A DNA stretch of 64,000 nucleotides from Artocarpus heterophyllus. Lineage: Eukaryota > Streptophyta > Magnoliopsida > Rosales > Moraceae. Both the position numbers and the translations under genes were made by a program. Shown piece by piece: positions 11,036 through 23,264 of the stretch. Below the pieces are notes generated by a model that was not told where the DNA came from, searched no databases, and was given only the letters and a program-made list of their open reading frames with translations. The stretch spans positions 3,417,052-3,481,051 of the forward strand of contig CM046345.1 in assembly GCA_025403435.1 (NCBI GenBank), read 5' to 3'. Each line of letters begins with the position of its first letter. Position 1 is the first letter of the stretch.

Positions 11036-11557
11036 TTATTCCCCATCCAGTTTTCTTATGGCTTGGCAAACAGGATCTAGAAATACCATATTCCTGAGGC
11101 GTTGTCTTTCTGTATAAAATTTAGGCCAGAGTTTAAAAATAGCTCCTTGAACATATCCACTAGGGTGACCGTGGAGAGGAGGATGGATGTTATCCAAGTT
11201 CTCCTTTGAAAGTCCATCCCTACAAAACCTTATTTTATCCTCTCTATTCGTAGACATATAACCAGGTGAAGTACATTTACCGTTACAATTTTGTCTTCCA
11301 CATTTGTTACAAGTGATCACGATGGCACGAGCTCTTCTTTTCATTGCACTACGACTGGTACCTGTTCCTGGTAAACCGACATCTTGACTAAAGTCACTCG
11401 GATGGATTTTCCCCTCTATTAACATTCTCACATCACAAGGGATACCAAAACGCATAAGAATCCACAACCGAGTAATTCTAGCCTTGTATTTCTTTCTGAG
11501 AATCTTTTGGGAGAGTGATGGGAAATACTTTCTCAGGTGTTGGTACTTTGGGTCCAT
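11036..11557 (-). CDS. Basic Cys-cluster protein resembling carlavirus-type nucleic-acid-binding proteins
   Basis: This intact 173-aa ORF is the first in the element. In order it shows: a Lys/Arg-rich N-terminus (residues 19-30); a hydrophobic stretch around LWILMRFGIP (31-40); a GTGTSRSAMKRRARA segment (64-78) with an arginine-rich patch; and a Cys cluster at residues 83, 86, 91 and 95 (CX2CX4CX3C) followed by SPGYMS. The order of helical region, Gly/Ser-Arg motif, basic patch, Cys cluster and Pro-Gly is that of the small nucleic-acid-binding proteins of carlaviruses and related Betaflexiviridae, some of which act as silencing suppressors or transcription regulators. The C-terminal 70 residues are unlike those proteins as I know them. 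It could also be a highly diverged nucleocapsid-like protein that replaces Gag. The viral relationship is recognition by motif, not by search. Confidence 0.65.
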   Translation of the reverse strand: MDPKYQHLRKYFPSLSQKILRKKYKARITRLWILMRFGIPCDVRMLIEGKIHPSDFSQDVGLPGTGTSRSAMKRRARAIVITCNKCGRQNCNGKCTSPGYMSTNREDKIRFCRDGLSKENLDNIHPPLHGHPSGYVQGAIFKLWPKFYTERQRLRNMVFLDPVCQAIRKLDGE

Positions 11558-12988
11558 GATGAGATGAAAGAAGAGTAAATAGAAAGGAAAAATTAAGATA
11601 GTAAATTACAGAATCCTAGAATTCCTTCTTCTTTTAGAGGAAAAGAAGAATTTTTTAATGAAAAAGAAGAGGATTTGCGATTTAGAGAGAAAATAACAAA
11701 TTAAGAGAGAAAAAGTGAACTCGGAGAAATAAGCTCCTATGCACAGTAAACGTATATGTAAACAATGATTAAACCACTGTATATGACACGTATAGAAACC
11801 ACGTGGGAGAGACAGTGTGAATCAAACTGATTTAAGATTTAAACTAGGCCCAAATGTTCTAAGTGAAAATGATCAGGTTGTTTCGGGCCTTGACACATTT
11901 GGAACGAGTTAAATAACAAACATAAAATTGAAAACCAATTTGTATAAATCTTAAACCCAATTTAAAGCCCACTATAGATAAAGTTAATTATGAACAACAA
12001 ATCTAATTTAACGACAACAAGGATCTTCCTGAATGATCCAGCAACTCAAATAATTTTGTTTTAATCAAAACCTTATTGAACAATGCATACACCCATATGT
12101 TATTCTTAATACTCAACATCTATCAATGGATTCGTCATCATTGCTACCAAGGGTTTAGAATGTGACTAACCTTGAAATCAATACGATTTACGTCTTTCAA
12201 CGTAGACCATATCAACGAACAAAGACACTAGATGTTACTACTTAAGAACATCTACAATCCCCACAATTCTACTCATACAATATATAATTTCCTCATATAA
12301 CAAAACCTTAGGTAACCAAAAGATTCACTGATACACTTAAATACAATGTACGTAACGAAATATTCCAATTTTGATATTCATGCATTCTAGACTTTACACA
12401 GTCTCAACAGACCAAAAGTCTAACATTTATCTCTCTCAAGATTCAATACCATGATTCCCAACTTATATCATATTCCTCAAATATATAGAACTTTTAAGAA
12501 AAGACATTGACACTTATGTGCTCCATCGAATCCACACATAATCATTACTTAGGTTTGAATCAATTACGAAAAATTTGGCATATCTATGCCAAACTTTAAA
12601 ATCAATAAATCAAGCCTTATATTTCTCATTGTTTTTCACGAGACAAAAGGCTTTTCAATCCTCGTATCTATACGAATTTCTCATCGTTTATACGAATTAG
12701 ATATGCTTATAGATCCAAATATTATACGAATCTCTCATAAGCAATCTACTTATAAACTCATTCCATATAATTATCATTCCCTCATAACTATTAATACTTT
12801 CCTTCTATATAATTATTGTACTCATATAACCATTAGTATTTTCATTCTATGGCCTTTCCATGTTACATCCTTCTAAACTGTATAAATCAATGTGAAGGTT
12901 CATTTTGATGATGACAATGAAAATTCAGCTTCAAAACCATCTCAAAAATATATTTTTAAAGTGGTGCTACACTCCCTAGGTTAACCGA
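11558..12988 (-). other. Leader of the LOG-carrying element
   Basis: About 1.4 kb between PBS and the first ORF, AT-rich, with repeated short blocks containing TACGAAT and TCTCAT around 12660-12850. I see no gag-like ORF on the sense strand. Confidence 0.6.
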
Positions 12989-13006
12989 ACCTAGGCTCTG
13001 ATACCA
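12989..13006 (-). other. Primer binding site of the LOG-carrying element
   Basis: On the - strand this reads TGGTATCAGAGCCTAGGT, matching the initiator-Met tRNA 3' end, seven bases inside the right-hand LTR (13014). It shows that 13014-14903 is the 5' LTR. Confidence 0.88.
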
Positions 13007-13013
13007 AAAATTC

Positions 13014-14903
13014 TGTAACGCCCCTATATGGGGGTTAACAGTTTTTAATGAGATAAAATAAAAATAAATAATAAAAGTAAAACCTTAAAGATTAAAATTT
13101 GCCCGGGACTTAAATGAAAACTCCCAACTCAAAAATAAAAATATAAACGACAAATAAACCACAGTTTTAATGTAGCACCTTAAATTTAATAATATAAACT
13201 GTTGTCATCATCATTTTAACCCTCAACACATTGTAATACAATCACAGAAAGTAACAATTGATGCTTACATTATCATGAAGAACATTCTCAACAATTGAAG
13301 CAGTCCCAATGTAATATAGCTACCTCACTTCCTCAACTATATTTCTCGTAGCCACCTCACACTTAGTGAGTCCTGAAAAGATATAAACATAAGGGAATGA
13401 GCAACACTATGCTCAGTAGAGAAAGCTATTACCCACCTTTAGGTTTTTATCATTACCACATTAAAATCTGCATGGTTAGTAAGTCACATCATATTCCAGA
13501 TTATGAGGTTTATTATGATCACATCTTATGGATACCGTAGTTAATCATTACCAAGTGTCATAATTACACATTTATACAAATATTACCAATCATCATTGTT
13601 CCTAGGTATCCATGTTAAATTGAGTATCACTCAACTCATCGAAACCCAAATGGGCGCACTTGATCACCCCATAAACATTCCAAGGGTGTTCCGGTGAGGG
13701 GACATCAAGCCCCGAGTCCTCACCAAATCAATTCCTGTACAGTGTGTTCTGGGGCTTTCAACCCAAGGAAGCGTCATCGCCTTCCCCCTATTTTACCTTT
13801 TAGGGTATTCATGCCCAAGGACGTAACCGTCGCCCTCTTCATGTCTCACAATTTCTCTATATTGAATCATTATCAATAGAGTTAGTTTTCCTAACCATGC
13901 TTCTCAATTTATAACATGTGTCAATTCATTATGTTCCTCGCCGTACAATACAAGACGAGTCCATGTCATAGTTTCATATGTGATAATCATATAATATCAG
14001 TTCAACATAGATATATATATTGCGGCAAAACAATCAATTTTAATTCTATAAAAACCTTACAAAAGATGAGTAATAGAATCCCTACCTTTTAAGCTTATCA
14101 ACAGTCTCTTAATCCTGGAATCAATTAACGTTAGCTCCATACTCCCTTGATCCTAAGGCGTGCATAAGGACAATTAAAACTAAAGCACAACATACAACTA
14201 CATTCATAAAATTTATTTTAATTTAATCTTAGAATTTCAAGAAATAACCACTGCCCATAGAGGTATTATAAAGTTTAACAATATAAATTTTCTGTCTAGG
14301 GCATATACACTTAGACTTCATACATATGCTCCAAAATAGCAACAAACATATACTTAGGTTTAAGAACGCAAATTTGAATAATCCTTTAGTATAAAAGAAA
14401 ATTTATAAATGAAAGACTAAATTTGTTCATAAGATTCTAACCTCGGATTATGGTTAGTTGGAAGCTTGAAATGGCTTCAAAACAGGTTCAAGTTCTCTAA
14501 GTATTTTGCTTCAGCAAAGAAATGAGAAGAAGAGTGTGGGAACCGTGGAAGAGAAAGGAAGAAAAGATGAAGTCTTTGAAGAGAAGTGATAGAAACAATT
14601 ATAGAGGAGACATGTTGAAGCATGTCACGGAGGAAATAAAGAAAATGAGGGTTTGGAAAAGATATCCTTATGTCTCATCTAAAGACTTTAACACACATAA
14701 TGCCAATATGACATTTTTGAGATTTATTAGAAGTTCTAAGGCTTTTTAGTAATCATACTAAATAAATATAGGAGAATTTTAGAAAATTTAAAAATAGATA
14801 AAAATAAATATTATAAAATAAATTTAAATGAAGCAATTTTTTTTATACATTAAAAATTAATTTAATTACCTCAATACCCGTTAGGAGAATAACGGGTGTC
14901 ACA
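13014..14903 (-). repeat. 5' LTR of the LOG-carrying element (right copy)
   Basis: 1890 bp, the partner of 6891-8780. Differences noticed include single substitutions near 13430, 13497, 13611 and 13753, and one base of length difference in each of two homopolymer-like runs. Confidence 0.95.
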
Positions 14904-14908
14904 GAAAC

Positions 14909-15426
14909 TATATGCTAGTTTATTCTAGTGAGAATTTGATTCCATTGGATACACTAATTCTGATTTTCAATCAGACAAAGACACACGTAAATCTACGTCT
15001 AGATCAGTGTTTACTTTTGGTGGTGGAGCCATAGTTTGGAGAAGAATCAAACAATCGTGTATTGCTGATTCAACTATGGAAGCAGAATATGTGGCTGCTT
15101 GTGAAGCAACTAAAGAAGCTGTTTGGCTCCGTAAGTTCTTAAATGATTTAGAAGTAGTTTCAGGCATGGATAAACCACTCACACTGTATTGTGACAATAG
15201 TGGTGCAGTGGCAAATTCAAGAGAACCTAGAAGCCACAAAAGAGGTAAGCATATAGAAAGAAAATATCATTTGATTAGAGAGATAGTGCATCGAGGCGAT
15301 GTGGAAGTTGTGAAGATAGCGTTGGAAAACAACCTTGCCGACCCTTTCACCAAGACGTTACCTGCAAAGAGCTTTGAGGGACACTTGGAAGGCTTAGGTC
15401 TTAGAGACATGTCTCACCTGCTTTAG
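14909..15426 (+). pseudogene. pol: Copia-1 RNase H domain (3' part of pol, after the nested insertion)
   Basis: This continues the RT gene cut at 6890. The first codons after GAAAC (YMLVYSSENLIPL) are in the RT frame. A single missing base near 14948 then shifts the frame, and the remainder reads in the frame open from 15007. Motifs are FTFGGGAIVW, DSTMEAEY (about 15067), CDNSGAV (about 15190) and a C-terminal NLADPFTK typical of copia RNase H. It ends at TAG 15424-15426, just before the PPT. Confidence 0.9.
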
Positions 15427-15428
15427 GG

Positions 15429-15440
15429 CAAGTGGGAGAT
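15429..15440 (+). other. Polypurine tract of Copia-1
   Basis: CAAGTGGGAGAT directly precedes the 3' LTR start TGTTGGG at 15441. This is the standard copia plus-strand priming site. Confidence 0.85.
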
Positions 15441-17375
15441 TGTTGGGTTTGGTGCCCTAAAAGCTGTGACATTGTACATATTGTTAATAAATAAATAAAA
15501 TGACATTTATTATTATTTTGGTTGATTATATGTATTATGAATACATTTATAAACATCAAGAAAATTCCATGATTATTTATGTGACTATAAATTTAGCATA
15601 TAAGTGTTATTTGCTTAGGGATAAAATTTATAGATAATAATCTAAATAGTCCGTAATAATTAATTAAAGTTTGGGATCTTTAATTAAAAATTACAAGTAC
15701 GGTCCAATCTCATCTAAAATGAAATAGTCATTATCCAGACTATTAATGTAGAGACATTGGATTGGAGGTACTTTATATAATGAGATTATATAGGACTGGA
15801 CCAGATAAATTATGAATCTCTAATAATCATCCGTTACAAATAGAGTATTCAAATTTATCACTATGATGATCATATATTTGACAGTCTTAATCCTGAGTAT
15901 TTATTAGACTCCTATTTATGACATTATGTTTTTTGACTTGCATGGTAAGATTTGTCTAAGCACAGATTATAACTTAGCATCTTAGAAACATAAAGTAATA
16001 AATAGCTGGGAATAATATTATACAGATATGGAATCCATTCCTTCCCTATGGAAGTTAGAAAAATAGTTCTCTTGAGTGATAATTCAAGGTTTGAACAGTA
16101 GAGCGCTCGTTCATAATAAGATTATGAATTAATTGTTCATTAGAGAATTATTGGAACTCAAGGATAAAGATGTAATAAGAGAGGTGAACGGAAATTGAAC
16201 CTAGCTCTTATTATGAACTATTTAAGGACTGACTTATATGTAATGATTATATCAATGGACTACTCGCTAATTTTCTTTGAGTAATTTCACTATAATCTCA
16301 AGAGTTCAGTTTCAGGTTTTTAGTGGAGTAACACTGAAACTAATAAATTTGGCACATTAATTAAAGAGTTTGATTAAATGTCAAATTTATTGGAGCTTGG
16401 GTTATAGATCCATAGGTCCCCAATACCACCTCTATAACACTATATTGGATTTTTGCATAGAATGAATTATACATATTTAATTTAGAATTATTGAATTCTG
16501 AATTAATTTTTTCACACTTGAATTATTAACGTGACATAGAAAAATGTTCTCTGTGACACATAATGTAATGTGATAAATGTTATCACATTTAACTGAGCAT
16601 TAGTTAATTAATTAATTGATTTTTTTAAAAAAATCTATTCTTAAATAAATGTGATTTATTTTTGAATTTAGATATATATGGTTTTGAACCAAATCTTTTT
16701 ATATATATAAGATTTTATAATATATTAATATATATATATTAATATTATATTAAAAAAAAAGAGGAAGAAAGACGTGAAACTTCAGTTTCACACTTTCCTT
16801 ATATATATATATATATATGTTAAACCGAATCACAATATTTAAAAAAAAAAAAAGAAGAAGAAGGAAGGAAAGTTTATGTAAACTTTCCTTATATATATAT
16901 ATATATATATGAATCACGATTAACGTGATTCAGAAGAAAAAAAAAAGGAAAAAGAAAAAGAAAGGGGAAAGTAAAATTACTAATGGCTCAGATATAAAAA
17001 AGAGAGATAACAGTTATCTCAGTAGAATTATTCACGTAATTTTTAGAGAGAAAAACTGAGAGTTCTTCTCTAAAGAAAAAGGTCTGCTATCTCATGTGTT
17101 GAGTACATAGCAGATTCAGAAAAGTGTGAGGAAAATTCATTCTTGCAGTTTGACGCCTACTCGTCTTTCCATTGGTGTAGAGGCCTGGTTTGGAAGATCG
17201 TGGTGTCAAAGAGGAAAGCTAGTATACCCTGCTAGTCTTCAAAAGGTTAGTAAAAATTCCTAAAGCTTTTTATAATTAAAATTATATATCTATTCCCGAT
17301 GAACAAAGTTTTAAGAAAATTTTTGTTTGTCAACCATCTGTTCCTTCCGCTACGTTTCATATTTTAATTCCAACA
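15441..17375 (+). repeat. 3' LTR of Copia-1 (complete, 1935 bp)
   Basis: It starts TGTTGGGTTT and ends TTCCAACA, and matches 1-1838 from position 15539 on. TA-repeat and poly(A) tracts lie at about 16670-16950. The flank is GTACC at 17376-17380. Confidence 0.94.
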
Positions 17376-18769
17376 GTACCTGCATTAAATGATTGATCTC
17401 TCAATTATTTGGTTGAAAAACGTCATATTTCTTCTTTAACTTAGGGTTTTACTCTAACTTGCGTTCCTAATTGGAAAAGGCCCAAAAAGGTCTCTTCTTA
17501 TTCTTTCCTTTTAGCATCATGTGTGGGGTTAGCACACTTGTGCGTGTCTCACTTGCTTCTTCCATGAGTGCCCAAACACATGCTTCAATCTTGTATTGGT
17601 TGCCCTAACACTGTGACATGTGTCATGTTAGGAGAGGTTGCCATGACACCATAACACATGTCTTAAGACATGCCATCAGGATACCTCAAATGTGCCTACC
17701 TCGAGATGTCCCTCTATCTAATGACCGAATAAGTCGAAATTCTTTGGCGGCTTTGATCATCTGGTTGAGTTCTTTGGTCAAGATACTCGTTCCTCGACCT
17801 TGATCTCAATCAGAGGTCCTATCCGGACATGTGGCGTAATTTTAAATGACTTAATGGAAAATTCTCCAACAATTATATATTAATTGAACAACTGCATGCT
17901 TGGTATAAGATGCAATGGAGAATGGGGCGACTAGTGGTAATTTATTTGTAAGAGAGGATTCCGCCCTTATGTAAAACATGTAAGAAAAACTCAGCCTTGT
18001 GCACGTCCAAGTACTACCCACTTTCCCTTTGTGTCATCATTCAAGTAGAGAGTTAGAGTCAATATTACCTCCTCTTCAAACTCTTGTAGTCAATTTGTTT
18101 GTGAGTTATGTGTGTTTATTAAGGGGAAAAAAAATAAAAAAACTTGATTGCTACTAAGGAGAGTCCTAAGCATATTAGCAGGGAGTGAGGTGCACTTGTG
18201 GTATTTCTAACTACCCACGAGTTTTCTTTCAGTCAGCAATTGCTCAAAGGCTTCACTCAATCGATTATGAGCGTTATTTGTATCCATGGCTCTTAGTTTT
18301 TTTGAATATAGTAGTAAGTCAAAATTAAACCTCACGTTTGCTAGGAGAATTATTATAACTAGGAATCAGATACATGCCTTTTAGTCAAAAGCAAACAACA
18401 ACTATGCCGAGAAAAAATTAAAGGGTTGCGGTAATTGTGACCTTGTTATTTGCCCAAGTTTTTATATTTTATAGTTAAAAAAAATCTATAAGGAAGATCC
18501 AAAGAGACCAAAAGAGAAGAAAAAGGAAAGCGTAAGTAACAAGTTTGACTGACCAAGTACCACAGAAAATATAAACCAAGTAATAATGCAAAGCGCAAAA
18601 TATAAGCATTACCAAAGCACATTTATTGGCGGTCAATTTTGGAAAAGTCGTGTGTTTATTTTTTGATCTCCCATTTAGGGAGGTGACATCATGTAGCATA
18701 TTTACTAGTTTTGGTCTTGAAAATTTTAATGTATTATTCTTTAGACTTGAAATACATAGGGTATTCCCC

Positions 18770-18772
<3 letters not shown>
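17376..18772. other. Intergenic, no gene seen
   Basis: AT-rich with a moderately GC-richer part at about 17460-17830 that includes repeated CATGTGTC/ACATGC words. Only short meaningless ORFs are present. It may contain a decayed LTR fragment, but I could not match it to anything else in the window. Confidence 0.5.

Positions 18773-18807
<35 letters not shown>
18773..18807. repeat. (TA)n microsatellite
   Basis: An uninterrupted TA run of about 35 bp. Confidence 0.95.
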
Positions 18808-18811
<4 letters not shown>

Positions 18812-19409
18812 GTTTGAAAGTATGGTTTGAACCAATTTTGGTTAAAAATATTGTAGCATTTTAGAATTTTATATTGTAGCTTACTTTTTTTTTTACTGTA
18901 GCATGAAAAAGCTTTGTACTATAACAACCAAAAGTTTTAGTTGAAACTAAGATTGTCAAACACATTAATCGTCTTTTGTATAGTCTTTGCATGAGTAGTT
19001 ACGGATTAAACACTCTAGGTGGGTTATGGCTTCAACACCCAACAGATGAATAGAGGGAGAGAGATGTAAAAAAACGTTTTACTAATGAGACTTTTTTCTA
19101 GTACAATATTGACCATTAAAAGTTAAAGCAACAATATATAATTAGCTGGCTAAGTTGAATATCCAGGACCCTTGGTGATCACATCAGGTAACAAAAGCCT
19201 TGTGGCTTGGCTCCATTGCTGTCTCAATCCACCGAAAGCTAGGTCTTTCATGAACATTTTTTTCTCTCTTCTTAATTTCCTCATTTGAGTTGTGACAGAT
19301 GCATTTGACATGTACCAGAATTAGTCCTGTATCCTAATTATATATGTACTTGAGGAATTAATGGTGTGGACGAGGCAATCAAATATAAATACATATATAT
19401 GTACGCGCG

Positions 19410-19445
<36 letters not shown>

Positions 19446-20427
19446 GAAATAACTAATTAATCATTCTCTCTCTCCCTAAGGCAGGTATCTTTCTACTAGT
19501 TCCACTTTATCAAGTTGCATTATCATAATTGCTCACCAATTGTTAACATATATACTGTATATCACACGCATATATAGAAGAAGATTTAAAATGTAGTAGA
19601 ATTGTCATTGTCATGAACTTTTTGTTACTAGAGAATTACCATGCATGTGAGACTACAGAAGGCTTCACAGTTCACACACTTGAAAGTTGAAACCCATAAT
19701 GTTGTGGAGTGTGGGTAATTAAGGGTGTTCACGGATCGGGTTGCATGAACTAAGGGTTAATTCGTAATCCAATCCACATGCATCAAATTGAAAAAAAAAA
19801 ATCCTAATTTAAAACTAATTTGGAAACACTTTCAATTTAATCCAAAAACCACAGATTTTATGGATTGGATTTCACTGATTCGCGGATTTAGACTTCAAAT
19901 TTATTTAAAAAACTAAGTTAAAATTAACATAATATAAAATAATTTAATTTAATATAATCCAACATATTACAACCCAATCAATTGCAAGTTTTTGATAATA
20001 AACTAAATTGTAGCATTACAAACATTACAACAAACAATTTTAAATAAATTTTAAACATGAGTAAATAATGTTAATCTTTGTAATTGAGCCAAGGTTTTTT
20101 TTAAGCACGTAAACTTGAGACAGTACCCTAGATATATAAGTATATATATTTATCAAAATTTTGTATATATGTATATATATAATTTATACAATATATATAG
20201 TTTGGATTTACAAATTATATGGATTGGAAAATACTAAATCTATAATCCAATCCATACATATCGGATTTGGGTTTTTTCAAACCAATCCATATTTTTTATT
20301 ATCCAATAACAGATTCCCTAAACTCCCCTACCGGTATTGTTTAACATATTACACACTAGTACAAGAACTCCCACAATATGAACACTACAAGCAAATAAAA
20401 TAAAATAAAATAAAATCAATGGTATCC
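18808..20427. other. Intergenic, no gene seen, with simple repeats
   Basis: A GC/CA/TA compound microsatellite lies at about 19405-19444. A block at about 19740-20330 uses repeated words such as CGGAT, GGATTGG and AATCCAATCC, and looks like an old degenerate repeat rather than a gene. Confidence 0.5.
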
Positions 20428-20783
20428 TCAAGCATTCTTTCCTAAGTTTGACACAAAAAAATAAAAAATAAATAAATAAATAAATAAATAAACCTTAGAG
20501 GCCTTCAAGCCCCAACCACCACACCTCCAACCACCACACCACCCAACCATATGGGAATTGGAGTTGCCATCGCACACAAGCGGCCAAAAGCGGCAGCCAT
20601 CCATGTGCCAAAGCATCGCTTCTTCGTACAAGGGCCCTCCCATAGGGCTGAGAGTCTGGAGACTAGCCCAGCAGAGTTGGTGTCGAACTCTGGCCCTTCA
20701 AAGGTGCCTCTTACAAAGGCAGCGCAGCAAAGGAGAAGAGAATAAGAGAGAAACCTAACAGAGAAAAGATTGATAGACTGCAT
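20428..20783 (-). other. GC-rich island with overlapping short ORFs, unrecognised
   Basis: Next to an (AAAT)n run at 20460-20492 is a GC-rich patch open in several frames on both strands. The longest - strand reading (92 aa, 20505-20783) begins with a hydrophobic stretch (RFLSYSLLLCCAAF) and ends in Gly/Val repeats. No domain is recognisable and frames overlap, so it is more likely a captured or decayed fragment than a gene. Confidence 0.3.
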
Positions 20784-23264
20784 ACTAGGGGTTTTGATTT
20801 CCCCTCAAGTGACTAAATCACCATAACTATAAACTTGATTTATTTACATTTCATTAAGAATCTGTCTCATTGTCGTGGCATAAATGACCGCAGTGTCAAT
20901 TAGTTCTTTGTTGAGAGATGCGTTTCTAATATTTTAAGTTTATTGGACCAAAAAAAAAAAGGGAAATTTCCCTAAAAAAAAGTGGAAATTAATAAAAAAT
21001 ACTATCAAATCAACTTATCTTTTCTTGAGGGACAAGTTGTCTATGATTTAATCTATCATCTATCTATCACTACCTTATAAATCTCAATTAGTTTACTAGA
21101 TGATGTGTTGAGCCATAAATATACATGTTTTGTTAGAATAAGAAAAAAATATCATATTGTTGTGCATTTTTTTGGAGAATTTATTAAAATTTGAATTTTA
21201 TTCTGAAAATTAATGGTGCCAATAGAGCATAAATCTGTTTGAAATCTCTTAATGAGTTATAAGGACGGAAAGGGAGTGGATAAATTTAAATACTTGAAAT
21301 ATTAAGTCGCAACGACTAACGAGATTCGAAAAAACTTTTTTTCTAGGGAAAAAAAAAAACTCTCTTTTATGCAAACTAAAAAGCTGAATTTTACACCTAT
21401 GAGTAGAGGGGTGGGGAATTTCATTGGTTTTAACCATTTTCAGTCCCAATCAACCTCTTTTTTTTTATTTTTTTTGAAAGGAATCAACCTCTTTTTTTAT
21501 ATATAATTGTGACTAAATTGACTAGTTTGACTTTAACAGATTTTCCATTTTTGAAAGAAAAATCAAACTCATTTCTTTCTCTGCGGTGAAGGCAAAAATG
21601 CGTTGGACTACTAATACAATAAGTGGAAAAAAATACCACATCTTGGAGCACTAAGGGATGCTAATGTATTATATTGTGAAAACCTAATGTGGAATTGGAA
21701 AAAGGTGTACTAATCAATTCATTTTCTCACGTGGAATCCCATTATTCTACAAGAGTACTCCAAGTCAAAATTTAATCCCAGAAGGGCTAAGAAACCAGGT
21801 TTTGTGATAGATCAGCTACAAATGGCTTTTTATTGTCATATCAGAACCGAAAGGTGCGTTGTGAAAAGTTATGGGCTTCCTCTAAATTAGGTTAAGGCAC
21901 CTCATCCCTTAGTCATGATTAGAGCTATGAATGCGGGCCACAAATTTGGCCGGCGTGGCTTAGGGGCAGGCCTCATGCCATACTTTTAAACATAGTTTTC
22001 ATAAAAGTTACACCAAAATAACATAGTTTTAATTTTTAATATAAGTAAATAACACAGCTTTAAAAATGTTGAAGTAAATAACATTTTTAGAATCGTATAC
22101 TCTTCTTAAACACTTAAATTTTCAATTTTATTTCCTCTTTTTTTTCTTTTTCTTTTTCTCTTTCTTTTCGTTTTTTTTTGTTACCTCGCTATTGTTTTGT
22201 GTTTCTCTCTACATCATTCTATAAAAAAACAAATTTTTTTTATCTAAGTACGCTATTAATTAAACACTATTATATTTTAGTCTATTTATTTTTATTCATT
22301 CCCATGGGCTAATTCCCTCCGTCATTCGTGTCACACTTGAAAAGTTGTGTTATATTATTATTCGTATTATTTGTTTAAGTTATGCTACACTAAAATATTT
22401 ACTGAATTTATAAAAAGTAAGTTTTAAAAATAACATTTATAAAATTTTCCCAATTTGTCCCTTCCTAGTGTTGATATCCAATGATTGAAACACATACCAA
22501 ACCTATTCGTATTTAATATTGCTATATCATATGAACATAATAAAATAATATACAAAAATTGTAATAGATGCCTATTTTTTAAAACTTATTAAACTCGATA
22601 AAAATATTTTTTATTTATCTATTTACTATAAGTAAAATACTTTACCAATAAATCTTCTTTTTACTACTATTTACTAAGGCTCTCTAGGTAGGACGGCTCT
22701 GCTCGACAAGCCGAAAACCTAGGCCTGGTTCGATTCAAACGTATGGTCTAAACTGGGCCTGACACCAAAGCCTAATGAGCTGGTATGAGTAGACCTATTT
22801 AGCCCAGCTTATGCTTATAATAACAATAAAAAAAATCATTACAGTGTAAAGTTCTCATATATTATAATAAAAATAGTTTTAATCACCGTACCAAACGCCC
22901 TATTAAACTCTATAACTTATAATGGAGTTATGAAATTCCTTAAAAGCTATCCATTTACCGTTTCAAAAGTACTAATCTTAAGGATTTGTGTTATCATATA
23001 TCAATTCTTTAGATTGACGGATGGAATTGAAAACATTAAAAAAAAAGGACCATTCTGATTCTCTGAATCTCTTATTAATTTTAGATGATATACGGTATTA
23101 AAGCATATGAATAGGCTGTGGAGTTCTTTTGGTGGACACAATTTCGCGAACATGGAAGGAGACGGAAGGAGAAATTTATAGTCATTCCATATTCTCTCAG
23201 CCTAAAAACAAATGTCAAACGAAGCCAATTTACTTGATCTAATTAAGCTGACGAGTGAAAAAAG
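20784..23264. other. Intergenic, no gene seen
   Basis: 2.5 kb of AT-rich DNA with long T and A runs. A piece at about 21990-22450 has loosely complementary ends (TTTTCATAAAAGTTAC against AACATTTATAAAATTTTC), as in degenerate Mutator-type MITEs, but no clear target duplication. Confidence 0.5.

Larger units (their letters stand above)
6891..14903 (-). mobile_element. Nested non-autonomous LTR retroelement carrying LOG-like and Cys-cluster ORFs instead of gag-pol
   Basis: The element has two 1890-bp LTRs (6891-8780, 13014-14903), starting TGTAACGCC and ending GTGTCACA in + orientation, with a 5-bp GAAAC duplication. The reverse complement of an initiator-Met PBS sits beside the right LTR and a G-run polypurine tract, read on the - strand, sits beside the left LTR, so transcription is on the - strand. 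The interior (8781-13013) has no gag, protease, integrase, RT or RNase H that I can recognise. It holds two intact ORFs in sense orientation: a Cys-cluster protein and a LOG-like protein. LTR termini and PPT style suggest a Ty3/gypsy relative, but without pol this is inference. By eye the LTRs differ by about four substitutions and two 1-bp indels, so the insertion is recent. Confidence 0.93.
1..17375 (+). mobile_element. Copia-1: Ty1/copia LTR retrotransposon, 5' end outside the window, split by a younger insertion
   Basis: The element shows a 5' LTR (1-1838), PBS (1841-1852), gag, protease, integrase, reverse transcriptase and RNase H in copia order, a PPT and a 3' LTR (15441-17375). The sequence after the 3' LTR is GTACC; the matching left duplication lies before the window. 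The coding region has four in-frame stops, one frameshift and an 8-kb insertion, so it is dead. The LTRs differ by scattered substitutions and small indels, much more than the LTRs of the element nested inside it, which agrees with the nesting order. I did not assign a copia lineage. Confidence 0.93.

Noticed and set aside
18773..18807. Simple repeats and the AAACGAC arrays as CRISPR-like arrays
   Set aside because: Microsatellites have no spacers, and the AAACGAC copies are short, degenerate and irregularly spaced in a eukaryotic genome.
20505..20783. 92-aa ORF with an N-terminal hydrophobic stretch as a secreted peptide
   Set aside because: Competing open frames on both strands, low-complexity Gly/Val end and no family recognised.
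21990..22450. Possible Mutator-type MITE
   Set aside because: The ends are only loosely complementary and no 8-10-bp duplication could be found.
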